Shown: positions 17,821 through 25,506 of the stretch, piece after piece
Layout of the letters: every line of letters begins with the position of its first letter
Position numbering within the stretch: the first letter of the stretch is position 1
Source: Candidatus Poribacteria bacterium
GTDB taxonomy: Bacteria; Poribacteria; WGA-4E; WGA-3G
DNA: 64,000 nt
Direction of reading: 5' to 3'
NCBI GenBank assembly: GCA_028821605.1
Contig: JAPPFM010000012.1
Location: 45,016 to 109,015 of the forward strand
Program-made: the position numbers and the translations under genes
Notes under the pieces: model-generated
Databases searched by the model: none
Told to the model about the DNA's origin: nothing
Seen by the model: the letters and a program-made list of their open reading frames with translations, nothing else

Positions 17821-18552
17821 ATGGGACATTCAAATACGTTTCCACTCCCTTCCGCACCGACAGAAACAGCGGACCTATATCCTGAATCGGATGGCAAACC
17901 TATGGCTGAAACTGAACGCCATTTTAGAGAACTCCTAAAGAATTTTAATCGCATCGAAAACCATTTCGCACACATCCCGGATGTTTATGTCCTTGGGGAT
18001 ATGATGATGTATTATGAAGAGGGAAACCCCCGTAAATCCATTTCGCCCGATATTTTTGTTGCCTTCGGTATCGGCAAAAAGGAACGTCGTATCTATAAGA
18101 TATGGGAGGAGGGCAAACCCCCGGACTTCATATTAGAGTTCGCCAGCAAAGGGACCTATCGCAATGACTTGACGAGAAAGGTGCAGCTCTATGCAGAGAT
18201 CGGCATTCCTGAATACTTCGTTTACGATGTTGATAGGCGTTATTTACCTTCACCTTTGCTCGGATTTCGTCTCATCGGAGACGATTATGTTGAAATAGCG
18301 TCTCTCGCTACCGGTGGACTTCCGTCTGTAACGCTTGGTTTAGAATTCCATGCCCTTGATGATAGTTTAGGAATTTACGATCCTGAGGCAGAAGCGTGGC
18401 TAAAAACGTCTGCTGAACGTGCCGAGGATGCAGAAGAACGCGCTGAGGATGCAGAAGAACGCGCCAATCAAGAAGCCGATGCTCGGCACAAAGCAGAGGC
18501 TGAAGTTGCCCGGCTCCAAGCAGAATTGGAACGCTTGAAAGCGCGCTTGTGA
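17821..18552 (+). CDS. Uma2-family (PD-(D/E)XK) nuclease-like protein with coiled-coil tail
   Basis: A 243-residue protein. Residues about 30-180 are a Uma2 (DUF820) restriction-endonuclease-like fold: SISPDIFVAFG provides the Asp and DFILEFASKGT provides the Glu of the nuclease core, followed by KVQLYAEIGIPEYFVYD. Residues 195-243 are a heptad-like charged coiled coil (AERAEDAEERAEDAEERA) containing a near-perfect 21-bp DNA duplication. Uma2 proteins are common and multicopy in cyanobacteria and Poribacteria; their role is unproven, possibly linked to mobile DNA. GGAG precedes the ATG. Its stop overlaps a GTG that could start the next small gene. Confidence 0.83.
   Translation: MGHSNTFPLPSAPTETADLYPESDGKPMAETERHFRELLKNFNRIENHFAHIPDVYVLGDMMMYYEEGNPRKSISPDIFVAFGIGKKERRIYKIWEEGKPPDFILEFASKGTYRNDLTRKVQLYAEIGIPEYFVYDVDRRYLPSPLLGFRLIGDDYVEIASLATGGLPSVTLGLEFHALDDSLGIYDPEAEAWLKTSAERAEDAEERAEDAEERANQEADARHKAEAEVARLQAELERLKARL
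18421..18462 (+). repeat. 21-bp tandem duplication in the Uma2 coiled coil
   Basis: Two copies, 18421-18441 and 18442-18462, differing at a single base, each encoding AEDAEER. In-frame expansion of the coiled coil. Confidence 0.7.
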
Positions 18553-18800
18553 CACGATTAAAGATGGAGAAAAAAGAAAACCAATCTCTGCAATTTGGTC
18601 TATGCCTTAATAACGAAGGATATGCCGCTTCTCTTGAGATAGGGAAAGTATATCGTGTGATTCAGAATGACGAAGCAGCTTCTCACGGTTATATCCGCGT
18701 CATAGATGAAAGTGGCGAAGACTATACCTATACAACCAACCGTTTTCACTTAATTCAACTGCCTGTCGCTGTTGAAAAGGTGTTGCTGTCCACCTTATGA
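18549..18800 (+). CDS. Small conserved-looking protein (about 78-83 residues), function unknown
   Basis: Two starts are possible: a GTG at 18549 overlapping the Uma2 stop (GTGA), giving 83 residues, or an ATG at 18564, giving 78 residues (MEKKENQSLQFG). Neither has a strong ribosome site, so translational coupling to Uma2 is likely. The protein reads LQFGLCLNNEGYAASLEIGKVYRV ... GYIRVIDESGEDYTY ... FHLIQLP, an SH3-like all-beta pattern. I recall very similar short proteins in cyanobacteria and Poribacteria, but no function is known to me. Confidence 0.68.
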   Translation: MTRLKMEKKENQSLQFGLCLNNEGYAASLEIGKVYRVIQNDEAASHGYIRVIDESGEDYTYTTNRFHLIQLPVAVEKVLLSTL

Positions 18801-18843
18801 ATATAAATTCATAAAAAATCTAGTAACTGAAGGGAGAAAATAG

Positions 18844-20442
18844 ATGGCAGAGACAAGTCAAACTTTGATAGAACAACTAAAGAGGCTAAAATCGAAAAAT
18901 GATTGGCTAGGAATCTATAGAAAATTCCAACCAATAACAGAGCTATCTCAGAATGATTTAATCTGGAATAACTCCAAGATTTTAAGTGACATTGGATTCG
19001 CATGTGCGAAGTTAGCAGAAACAGGACCAAAAGAATTGTCATCGTTCAGAGATCAAAACCGCAAGAATGATTTTTTGAAACAACAAGCGGAATACCGCAA
19101 ACACGCAGTATTAACCAGAAAACGCTGCATTGAGATCGATCCTAGAAATGCGAGTTACCGATCAGATCTCGCTTACACATACTACCAAAACATTAATGAG
19201 TTAACTCAACCACGGGGCAGGCGAGATGGAAACCTAAGGAAAGAAATCGAGAATTTTCTCAAAACCGTTGATAAAACTCTTGATCTTCAACCAAATCGCG
19301 TTCAAGACTTGTATCGTAAAGGACGTATTTTAACTGATGTTCTGCCGAACCAAATATTGTGGAGTAGATCCTACGAAGATTACGGAGATTTCACAGAAAA
19401 GTCAAAAAAAGCCGATGAATTGCGCGAGCAAGGTATCTGTGCCCTATTAGCCGCTAAAGAATTATGGGAAAACCTACGGGATGAATCTTTACGTAAAAGA
19501 CATCGGAAGGACTATATCAAATCACTTTATTTACTTAGTCAAACTTACTACAATAAAATCAAGCAAGATTGGGATGAATCTGTATTTGCTCTAAACCTAC
19601 GAGATGATGTCCGGTCTGACCAGCAGGTTGTCATCAATAAAACTGATGAACAGAGCATTGAACAAGCAATAGAAATGATCAAGCAATGCTGCAAAACTGA
19701 TTGCCCACCTGAATTACGACGAAGTGTCAAAGCCAAGCAACAAAATTTGGAAAAGCTAGCATCACATAATGGTATTGAGGAAGGAACTAACAAGCTGTAT
19801 TCAATTGGCAAGTTCTTTCTCGCGCAATATTGGATACTTAGCGGTTACGGTTTAAAGGAAAATGATAATGCCATCAAAGCACGTGGGATTGCGGAACGTT
19901 ACCTACAAGCAGCTTTAAAATGCCAATGGTCTCCTCAAAAAGCAAGCCAACATAAATTGTTCATCGTCGAACGTCTCGCTCGTATTTTTATTAGTAAAGG
20001 TGACTACAACCAAGCAGTCTCTATAATTGAAGAAAATACCCAGAAATTGAAATTGAAGTACGCTGATTCATATGTCCTCCACACCTGTGCCCTGGCACTA
20101 TTGAAATCCGGACGAATCTCGGTATCTCAAGAAGTTTTAGATATTGCGACAAAATCCAAAGGAAATATGCATATATGGTCAACACATTTTCTGATGGGTT
20201 GTACCTATCTTGAGGAAAATCAGCTCGAAAGGGCAAAGAGACAGTTTGATCTCGCACATCAAGAAGCCTCACGAGTTGGTAAGAAGAATATAGACTCACT
20301 TCTTATAGGAAAAGCATCTGTAGCTTATAAATCTGCGGATGTGCTTAAGGCATTGAAATTTCTTGAGGAGGCAAAAAGACTTAACCCAAACAGAATTTCA
20401 ACCAGTGAACGCATACGAAGATTGCAACAAAGCGAAGCATAA
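18844..20442 (+). CDS. Cytoplasmic TPR-like alpha-helical repeat protein
   Basis: A 532-residue protein without signal or membrane segments. It is helical throughout. Degenerate TPR-type helices are visible at about 55-125 (RKRCIEIDPRNASYRSDLAYTY), 140-165, 330-420 (ARIFISKGDYNQAVSIIEEN) and 430-530 (MGCTYLEENQLERAKRQFDLA, KALKFLEEAKRLNPNR). The N-terminal third is lysine-rich. Composition is more A/T-rich than the metabolic genes nearby. AAGGGAG precedes the ATG. No enzyme motif is seen. It sits inside the accessory stretch between Uma2 and the GmrSD-type nuclease, so a sensor or scaffold role in that stretch is possible. Confidence 0.65.
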   Translation: MAETSQTLIEQLKRLKSKNDWLGIYRKFQPITELSQNDLIWNNSKILSDIGFACAKLAETGPKELSSFRDQNRKNDFLKQQAEYRKHAVLTRKRCIEIDPRNASYRSDLAYTYYQNINELTQPRGRRDGNLRKEIENFLKTVDKTLDLQPNRVQDLYRKGRILTDVLPNQILWSRSYEDYGDFTEKSKKADELREQGICALLAAKELWENLRDESLRKRHRKDYIKSLYLLSQTYYNKIKQDWDESVFALNLRDDVRSDQQVVINKTDEQSIEQAIEMIKQCCKTDCPPELRRSVKAKQQNLEKLASHNGIEEGTNKLYSIGKFFLAQYWILSGYGLKENDNAIKARGIAERYLQAALKCQWSPQKASQHKLFIVERLARIFISKGDYNQAVSIIEENTQKLKLKYADSYVLHTCALALLKSGRISVSQEVLDIATKSKGNMHIWSTHFLMGCTYLEENQLERAKRQFDLAHQEASRVGKKNIDSLLIGKASVAYKSADVLKALKFLEEAKRLNPNRISTSERIRRLQQSEA

Positions 20443-20510
20443 ATCTATTCGGAATCCTTTCCGGCTTACTTAAAAGACAACAATGTTGTAGTGAATTTTA
20501 AAGAAAAAAC

Positions 20511-20539
20511 TTGAAAACACATCGGAAATGTGGTACACT
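20511..20539 (+). promoter_or_regulatory. Promoter-like pair upstream of the GmrSD-Hfq gene
   Basis: TTGAAA at 20511-20516 and TACACT at 20534-20539 with a 17-base spacer. It would give a long leader of about 560 bases into which the 20956-21046 element was inserted. Confidence 0.4.
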
Positions 20540-20955
20540 AAGATCTACGGTTTACCCCAGTGTTTCCGAAACCTGTTGGGCGAACAAAATCAATTTCATA
20601 TCTGGCGATTGTGCCTGAAATCTAAAACTACTATAGTTTCCTTGTTTTTGTCCAAACATATCTATAACTTTAGGATATTTACCCAATTTAGTCAATCGTT
20701 TTGGCGAAGGTATTGTTTTGCCGAAAGTATTTTATATTCGGTGTAAAGACTTTCCGTTTCGGTAGAGCTGCTTCGGATGTCTCCTTAAAACAAGGTGTAT
20801 TTATACTTCCACCGCCTTGTCAGTGGGACTGTGACCTTTATCCTTTTGATATGTGAGAAAGAGTCTTGTGTATTTTCGCAGGCATTTGGAACGACCTTCG
20901 TAAAACCCACTATTTTTTTCCGAAGGTATTGATTTGTTAAACTTATTTTAGGTGT

Positions 20956-21046
20956 AGGACTTACGCAATTTTTTCATGAAACGTTATCTATGGCACCATT
21001 AGTGAGGTTCAGAAACCTTGCCAGCGAATGTACCTGTGTAAGTCCT
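20956..21046. mobile_element. Short element with AGGACTTACGCA-type terminal inverted repeats
   Basis: AGGACTTACGCA at 20956-20967 and its inverse TGTGTAAGTCCT at 21035-21046 differ at one base; the element is 91 bp. Its interior has an AGGTTCAGAAACCT palindrome next to CCAGCG, related to the palindrome at 14786-14806. The end sequence resembles ends I associate with small non-autonomous elements in cyanobacteria and Poribacteria. Confidence 0.5.
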
Positions 21047-21109
21047 GAACTGTTTTTTACGCTTCGGATACCCTTACCGTATTGGCAATTACATAAGGAG
21101 AATTTAGAT

Positions 21110-23413
21110 ATGAAAGCAGACTATGTACCAGTAAGTAAACTGTTTGGGGATAGTAGAGAACAGTACATCATTCCCGTCTATCAACGGCGTTACGTATGGA
21201 CCCAGGAGAATCAGTGGGAAAAACTTTGGACAGATCTCCAAAATACGTCTGATGATCCTAGTGAAGAGCATTTCACCGGCGCAATCCTTCTAAAACAACT
21301 ACCGAAATTCACAGGTGGAGTACAAAAGTACGAAATCGTTGATGGCCAGCAGCGTCTAACAACCTTTCAAATCCTTCTGTGTGCAATCAGCACTATATGT
21401 CACAATCATCCTTCCCCCGGGTATAGGCACCTTGGGGAAAAAGCAGATTTATATTTATTCAATGATGGTTTGATGCCTGATGACGATGTATTTGATAAAT
21501 ATAAACTTCTACCACCAGAATCTAATACAAGAAATTCTGATAGAAGTGCAATCATATCATTAATCGAAGGTAAAAGAGATAATCAGAGCGGACGCATTTA
21601 CGAGGCATATGATTATTTTGTAAAACAGATTACAGAGTACATAGGTGCTGGGATCCCCGATAAGCGGAGGCAGTTGCAGATCCTATTGAATACTTTGTTA
21701 GATCGATTTGGTGTTGTTCAAATATTACTCAACTCACATGAGGAGCCCCCGGCAAAGATATTTGAATCACTCAATACTAAAGGAAGGACATTGGCTGAAT
21801 TCGATCACCTCAGGAATAACCTATTTCTAAGAACACTTGAATCAAAATGGGATGATCTTCATCAAAATTACTGGATCGATTTTGAAGACCATTATTGGGA
21901 AGAAGAAAAAGAAACAGCTGGAGAAAGGATAAAGTTATCAGATCTTTTCTTGCAGCATTTTTTAATGGCGAAATTGGGTAGGGAGAACATTGCTCTGAGA
22001 CAACTATTTGATGTATATGATACGGTATATCTTAGAAATACAATTCTAGAAGTTGAGGATGAATTCGCTGAATTACAGAAGTATTCAGAGGTTTATAAAA
22101 AGATGGTCGATTCCAAGGTTAATTCAGAAATTAGCCATCAAATGGAATTTTATAAGCACCTCAAAATCACAAACTTGTACCCGTTTGTACTATTCGTAGT
22201 AAATGAAGTAAAAATATCCGAATCTGATTCCAGATTTCCGCTACTCTTTAAGATACTACAGTCTTATGTGATCCAGCGTACGTTGTGTGTACCTCGAAGT
22301 AATGAAGTTTTCAACCAATTCTTTTCTGAGATAATCAGATTCTTTTTACGAATAAAGGAAATTTGCGGAGAATATCATTTTAGCTTAGAAAACCTCATAA
22401 GATTACTTTCTAATCCAATTTCAAAGATTGGTCGGTGGCCAAATGATCAGGAGGTTAAAGGTGCATTAGAGGGAAAGTGGGTTAATGATATAGACTTGGC
22501 CAGCGATGAACAAAACATTGTTCGTTATATATTGTATCGAATTGACCAGAAAATGAGAGAAGATAATAACCTGACAGAACAAGTTTCGATACCGTACAGT
22601 CAGTTTAACTTGGAACATATAATGCCTCGTAGCTGGAAAAAGGCAGAAGAGAATTGGCCGTTGCTAAATGATGCCCCACCCAATCACAGCCAAAATAGGG
22701 ACTCGGTTTTGTGGAATATAGGAAATCTGACTATTCTTACTAGAGATCACAATTGGGCTGTAGGAGACGCTTCGTATGCTAACAAGTGCCAATCTTTCTC
22801 TAAAAATTCAAATCTTATGTTAAATAAGAAAATACCACATCAGTATCCGGTAGATAAGGGTTGGGATGTAGATCAAATACTTAAAAGAGGAGATGACTTA
22901 TTTGGTTACTTCTGTAAAATCTGGCCATTTGCAAAACATTTCACCGAACTGTTCAAGGAACCCCTGTTTATGTCTGACGCAATGATTCAGTCAGCCAATT
23001 ATGTCTTTCTCACTGATACCAGAAATGAAGAGATAGAGTTGTTCGATATCACATCATATTCAACAGAAGTGAGAGGGGTTACCATAAGAGGAGATTCTGT
23101 GACCTTAAAAAAAAGACATATCCTTTTTGCTTGCCCTGCATCAGTACGAAATGATATTAAACCACCTTATATCACCCAGCCAAATGCAAGAAATCAGAAT
23201 CCACGGTCAATCAGAAAGCATACTGTTGACCAAAAATTTCTTGACTCAGCCCAACAATATCAGGTCCCCATAGAGATAGTTACACGTCGTGGAAACAACC
23301 TCCGTGGGACTGTAGAGGATCATGATCAATATACAATTTACATGAAAATTAACGGACAACCAATGATTGTATACAAGCATGGAGTTCGGAAATGTTCTAA
23401 ATGGGATAAATAA
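21110..23413 (+). CDS. GmrSD-type DUF262-DUF1524 nuclease with C-terminal Hfq-like domain
   Basis: A 767-residue protein; the ATG at 21110 follows AAGGAG and begins exactly at the expected DUF262 N-terminus. Residues 1-250 are DUF262 (GmrS/ParB-like NTPase-DNase): YIIPVYQRRYVW, DGQQR (78-82) and IFESLNTKGRTL. Residues about 480-600 are DUF1524 with an HNH-type nuclease: LEHIMPRSW (His503) and IGNLTILTRDHNW. In GmrSD type IV restriction enzymes these parts cut glucosylated hydroxymethylcytosine phage DNA. After a beta-rich spacer (about 620-700), residues 704-764 match Hfq along its whole Sm core: DQKFLDSA, VPIEIVTRRG, LRGTVEDHDQYTI and IVYKHGV, the last corresponding to the Hfq YKHAI motif. 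An RNA-binding Sm module on a restriction enzyme is unexpected. A terminator follows at 23565. Confidence 0.87.
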   Translation: MKADYVPVSKLFGDSREQYIIPVYQRRYVWTQENQWEKLWTDLQNTSDDPSEEHFTGAILLKQLPKFTGGVQKYEIVDGQQRLTTFQILLCAISTICHNHPSPGYRHLGEKADLYLFNDGLMPDDDVFDKYKLLPPESNTRNSDRSAIISLIEGKRDNQSGRIYEAYDYFVKQITEYIGAGIPDKRRQLQILLNTLLDRFGVVQILLNSHEEPPAKIFESLNTKGRTLAEFDHLRNNLFLRTLESKWDDLHQNYWIDFEDHYWEEEKETAGERIKLSDLFLQHFLMAKLGRENIALRQLFDVYDTVYLRNTILEVEDEFAELQKYSEVYKKMVDSKVNSEISHQMEFYKHLKITNLYPFVLFVVNEVKISESDSRFPLLFKILQSYVIQRTLCVPRSNEVFNQFFSEIIRFFLRIKEICGEYHFSLENLIRLLSNPISKIGRWPNDQEVKGALEGKWVNDIDLASDEQNIVRYILYRIDQKMREDNNLTEQVSIPYSQFNLEHIMPRSWKKAEENWPLLNDAPPNHSQNRDSVLWNIGNLTILTRDHNWAVGDASYANKCQSFSKNSNLMLNKKIPHQYPVDKGWDVDQILKRGDDLFGYFCKIWPFAKHFTELFKEPLFMSDAMIQSANYVFLTDTRNEEIELFDITSYSTEVRGVTIRGDSVTLKKRHILFACPASVRNDIKPPYITQPNARNQNPRSIRKHTVDQKFLDSAQQYQVPIEIVTRRGNNLRGTVEDHDQYTIYMKINGQPMIVYKHGVRKCSKWDK

Positions 23414-23564
23414 AAAATCTAAATCCGGAAACTATCGCATGATTATCCTTTGATTCGATTCTAATTTTATTCCAAACAGGCATTAACTTAATAACAACTC
23501 TCATTGTCCTAAAATGCAGACAATAAGGATATTATAAGGGAAGACAGACAATAAAATGGCCGTT

Positions 23565-23602
23565 GAGACGAGGGGACCAAAAGGCTATCTCGTCTCTTTT
23601 TT
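23565..23602 (+). terminator. Rho-independent terminator after the GmrSD-Hfq gene
   Basis: GAGACGAG at 23565-23572 pairs with CTCGTCTC at 23589-23596, followed by TTTTTT at 23597-23602. It separates the nuclease gene from the MNT-HEPN tandem. Confidence 0.75.
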
Positions 23603-23653
23603 CTTGCACACCTAACCGTTTCGTGCTATCCTATTCTCTAAGGAGATAGTGGT

Positions 23654-24541
23654 ATGGACACCCATCGTACAGCGAAAGATTTATCGCCAGAAGAGTTAGC
23701 AGCATACCGCAGACGGCTCGATCAGCACCTTCAAAATCGCAAGGTGGATGAGGCGTTGCTACAACGCGCTTGGCGCACCGTACATCGGGTTGCAGCAATG
23801 CTCTACGAAGATTTTGAGGCAACACAAGTCGCGGTATTCGGTTCTCTTACTAAACGGGAGTCTTTCTCAAAATGGTCGGATATTGATATTGCGGTTTGGG
23901 GCATTCCATCTGATATGTACTTCCGTGCAGTATGGGAAGCTGAGGATATTAGCCGATTGTTCAAGCTGGATCTGATTGATTTTGAAAGCTGTAAAGGGTT
24001 GTTTCGCGAGAGAATTGAGAGTCAAGCCGTTAGCATTGGAAAAGGTGAAATCTATCCCGTGGATCGAACGCAGTTGATACAAGACATCTCCGATGAACGC
24101 GAGAAAATAGAAAGGTCTATCAGTGGAATCAAGAAGGCCTTACAACGAATAGCAACAGCTCCGGTAGAATACAAAATAGCCATAGAAGTTACGATGGCTA
24201 AACGTGTCTCCGATTGCTATATGGGCATGGAGAACATTTTTAAACAAATCGCCCTTGAAGTTGATCTATGCCTGCCCGATGGCAGTAGAGAGCATAAGGA
24301 ATTACTTGCACAAATGGCAAAGCCCTACGCCAAACGGCCACCGGTGATTTCCAAAACAACTTTCAAAAACCTACAAGAATTTTTAGCGTTTCGCTACCTT
24401 TTCATTCGCTTTGATACCGATGAACTGGATTATCAAAAAACAGAACAGAAGGCAAAACAGGTTAGTCCGGTATTTGACATGATCTTCAAAGAACTTGATG
24501 CGTTTATCGCATGGTTGAAAAGTCAGGAGTTGGATGAGTAG
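23654..24541 (+). CDS. Fused minimal nucleotidyltransferase-HEPN protein, copy 2
   Basis: A 295-residue paralogue of the gene at 14844. The helical leader is SPEELAAYRRRLDQHLQNRK, the nucleotidyltransferase has FGS (Gly63-Ser64) and SDIDIAVWG (Asp76, Asp78), and the HEPN-like part runs from about residue 136. The HEPN signature has drifted to FRYLFIRFD: Arg is kept, but both the catalytic His position and the Tyr that would be AMP-modified are lost (Arg and Asp instead), so this copy may be inactive as an RNase or may be a regulator. The ribosome site AAGGAGATAGTGGT is almost identical to that of the next gene, evidence of tandem duplication. It reaches to 16 bases before the next ATG. Confidence 0.76.
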   Translation: MDTHRTAKDLSPEELAAYRRRLDQHLQNRKVDEALLQRAWRTVHRVAAMLYEDFEATQVAVFGSLTKRESFSKWSDIDIAVWGIPSDMYFRAVWEAEDISRLFKLDLIDFESCKGLFRERIESQAVSIGKGEIYPVDRTQLIQDISDEREKIERSISGIKKALQRIATAPVEYKIAIEVTMAKRVSDCYMGMENIFKQIALEVDLCLPDGSREHKELLAQMAKPYAKRPPVISKTTFKNLQEFLAFRYLFIRFDTDELDYQKTEQKAKQVSPVFDMIFKELDAFIAWLKSQELDE

Positions 24542-24557
24542 TCAAGGAGATAGTGAT

Positions 24558-25505
24558 ATGCAGCAACCCACAGATACCCATCGCACAGCGAAAGATTTAT
24601 CGCCTGAAGAATTAGCGGAATGCCGCCGACGACTTGATCAACACCTCCAGAATCGGAAGGTAGATGAGGCGTTGCTACAACGCGCCTGGCAAACCGCACA
24701 TCAGGTTGCCACTATGCTTTATGAAAACTTCGGTGTGACACAGGTCGCTGTTTTTGGATCACTCGCGGGACAGAAATGGTTCTCAAAAGGGTCAGATATT
24801 GATATTGCAGTTTGGGGGATGCCATCTGACCTTTATTTTCGGGCTGTTGCACAAACTATCGGATTTAGCCAAGAATTCAGAATCGATTTAGTCAATTTCA
24901 ACAATTGTAAGGGCCAGTTTCGAGAACGTATTCAGAATCAAGCCGTGCTTATTGAAAAAAATGGAATCTGCTTCGCCACAACCCTTAGACCTAACTGTCA
25001 AGAAACTTCGATAAAAAGAGAGGAAACTAACGTAGTGAATCAGGAGGAATTAATACAACGCATTTCCGATGGATACACAAACGTATCGGATGCAGTTCGA
25101 CTCATCGGGGAAGCTTTAGCAAATATTAAAGATGCCCCCGCGCGGTACAGACGGAGTATAGAGATTGAGATTGCCAGGTCCCTCTACGATTTCTATAAGC
25201 AATTGGAAAATATTTTCGAGCACATTGCGCGCGAGATTGACAAGGCATTGCCTGAAGGAGAAGAGTGGCATAAAGCTCTTCTACAACAAATGGCGGAATC
25301 AAGAACGACACGGGTACCTGTCCTGTCGGAAAAAACTTTTACGGAACTACAAGATCTTCTGGGATTCCGTCACGTTTTCCTCTATATCTACGGTGCTAAA
25401 TTAGACTATGAACAAATGCTCAAAAATGCCGAGCGAGTGAATAAGGTATTCCCGAGCATCTCCACAGAACTGGACACGTTCATAACGTGGCTGAAGAAAC
25501 AGTAA
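24558..25505 (+). CDS. Fused minimal nucleotidyltransferase-HEPN protein, copy 3
   Basis: A 315-residue tandem neighbour of copy 2. I start at the ATG at 24558, whose ribosome site AAGGAGATAGTGAT copies that of copy 2; an in-frame ATG at 24534 lacks one. The leader shares the run RRRLDQHLQNRKVDEALLQR with copy 2. The nucleotidyltransferase has FGS (Gly67-Ser68) and SDIDIAVWG (Asp80, Asp82). The HEPN-like part (about 160-315) has FRHVFLYIY: Arg and the modifiable Tyr are kept, the His is Tyr. A 20-residue linker between the domains carries GAGAGGAA and an in-frame GTG (25035). The VWA gene starts one base after its stop, so they form an operon. Confidence 0.77.
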   Translation: MQQPTDTHRTAKDLSPEELAECRRRLDQHLQNRKVDEALLQRAWQTAHQVATMLYENFGVTQVAVFGSLAGQKWFSKGSDIDIAVWGMPSDLYFRAVAQTIGFSQEFRIDLVNFNNCKGQFRERIQNQAVLIEKNGICFATTLRPNCQETSIKREETNVVNQEELIQRISDGYTNVSDAVRLIGEALANIKDAPARYRRSIEIEIARSLYDFYKQLENIFEHIAREIDKALPEGEEWHKALLQQMAESRTTRVPVLSEKTFTELQDLLGFRHVFLYIYGAKLDYEQMLKNAERVNKVFPSISTELDTFITWLKKQ

Positions 25506-25506
25506 A

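Larger units (their letters stand above)
20443..21109. other. 667-base intergenic region before the GmrSD-Hfq gene
   Basis: No convincing gene. It holds a promoter-like pair at 20511-20539, several A/T-rich stretches with repeated GAAGGTATTG-type words (near 20705 and 20923), and a short inverted-repeat element at 20956-21046 directly before the ribosome site. The lower GC and repeats suggest accessory DNA. Confidence 0.5.

Noticed and set aside
20528..20746. A 72-codon frame upstream of the GmrSD-Hfq gene
   Set aside because: No ribosome site, composition like the surrounding A/T-rich spacer, and no similarity I recognise.
23219..23410. The Hfq-like segment as a separate hfq gene
   Set aside because: It is continuous and in frame with the nuclease, with no start codon and ribosome site at the boundary, so it is a domain of the fusion.
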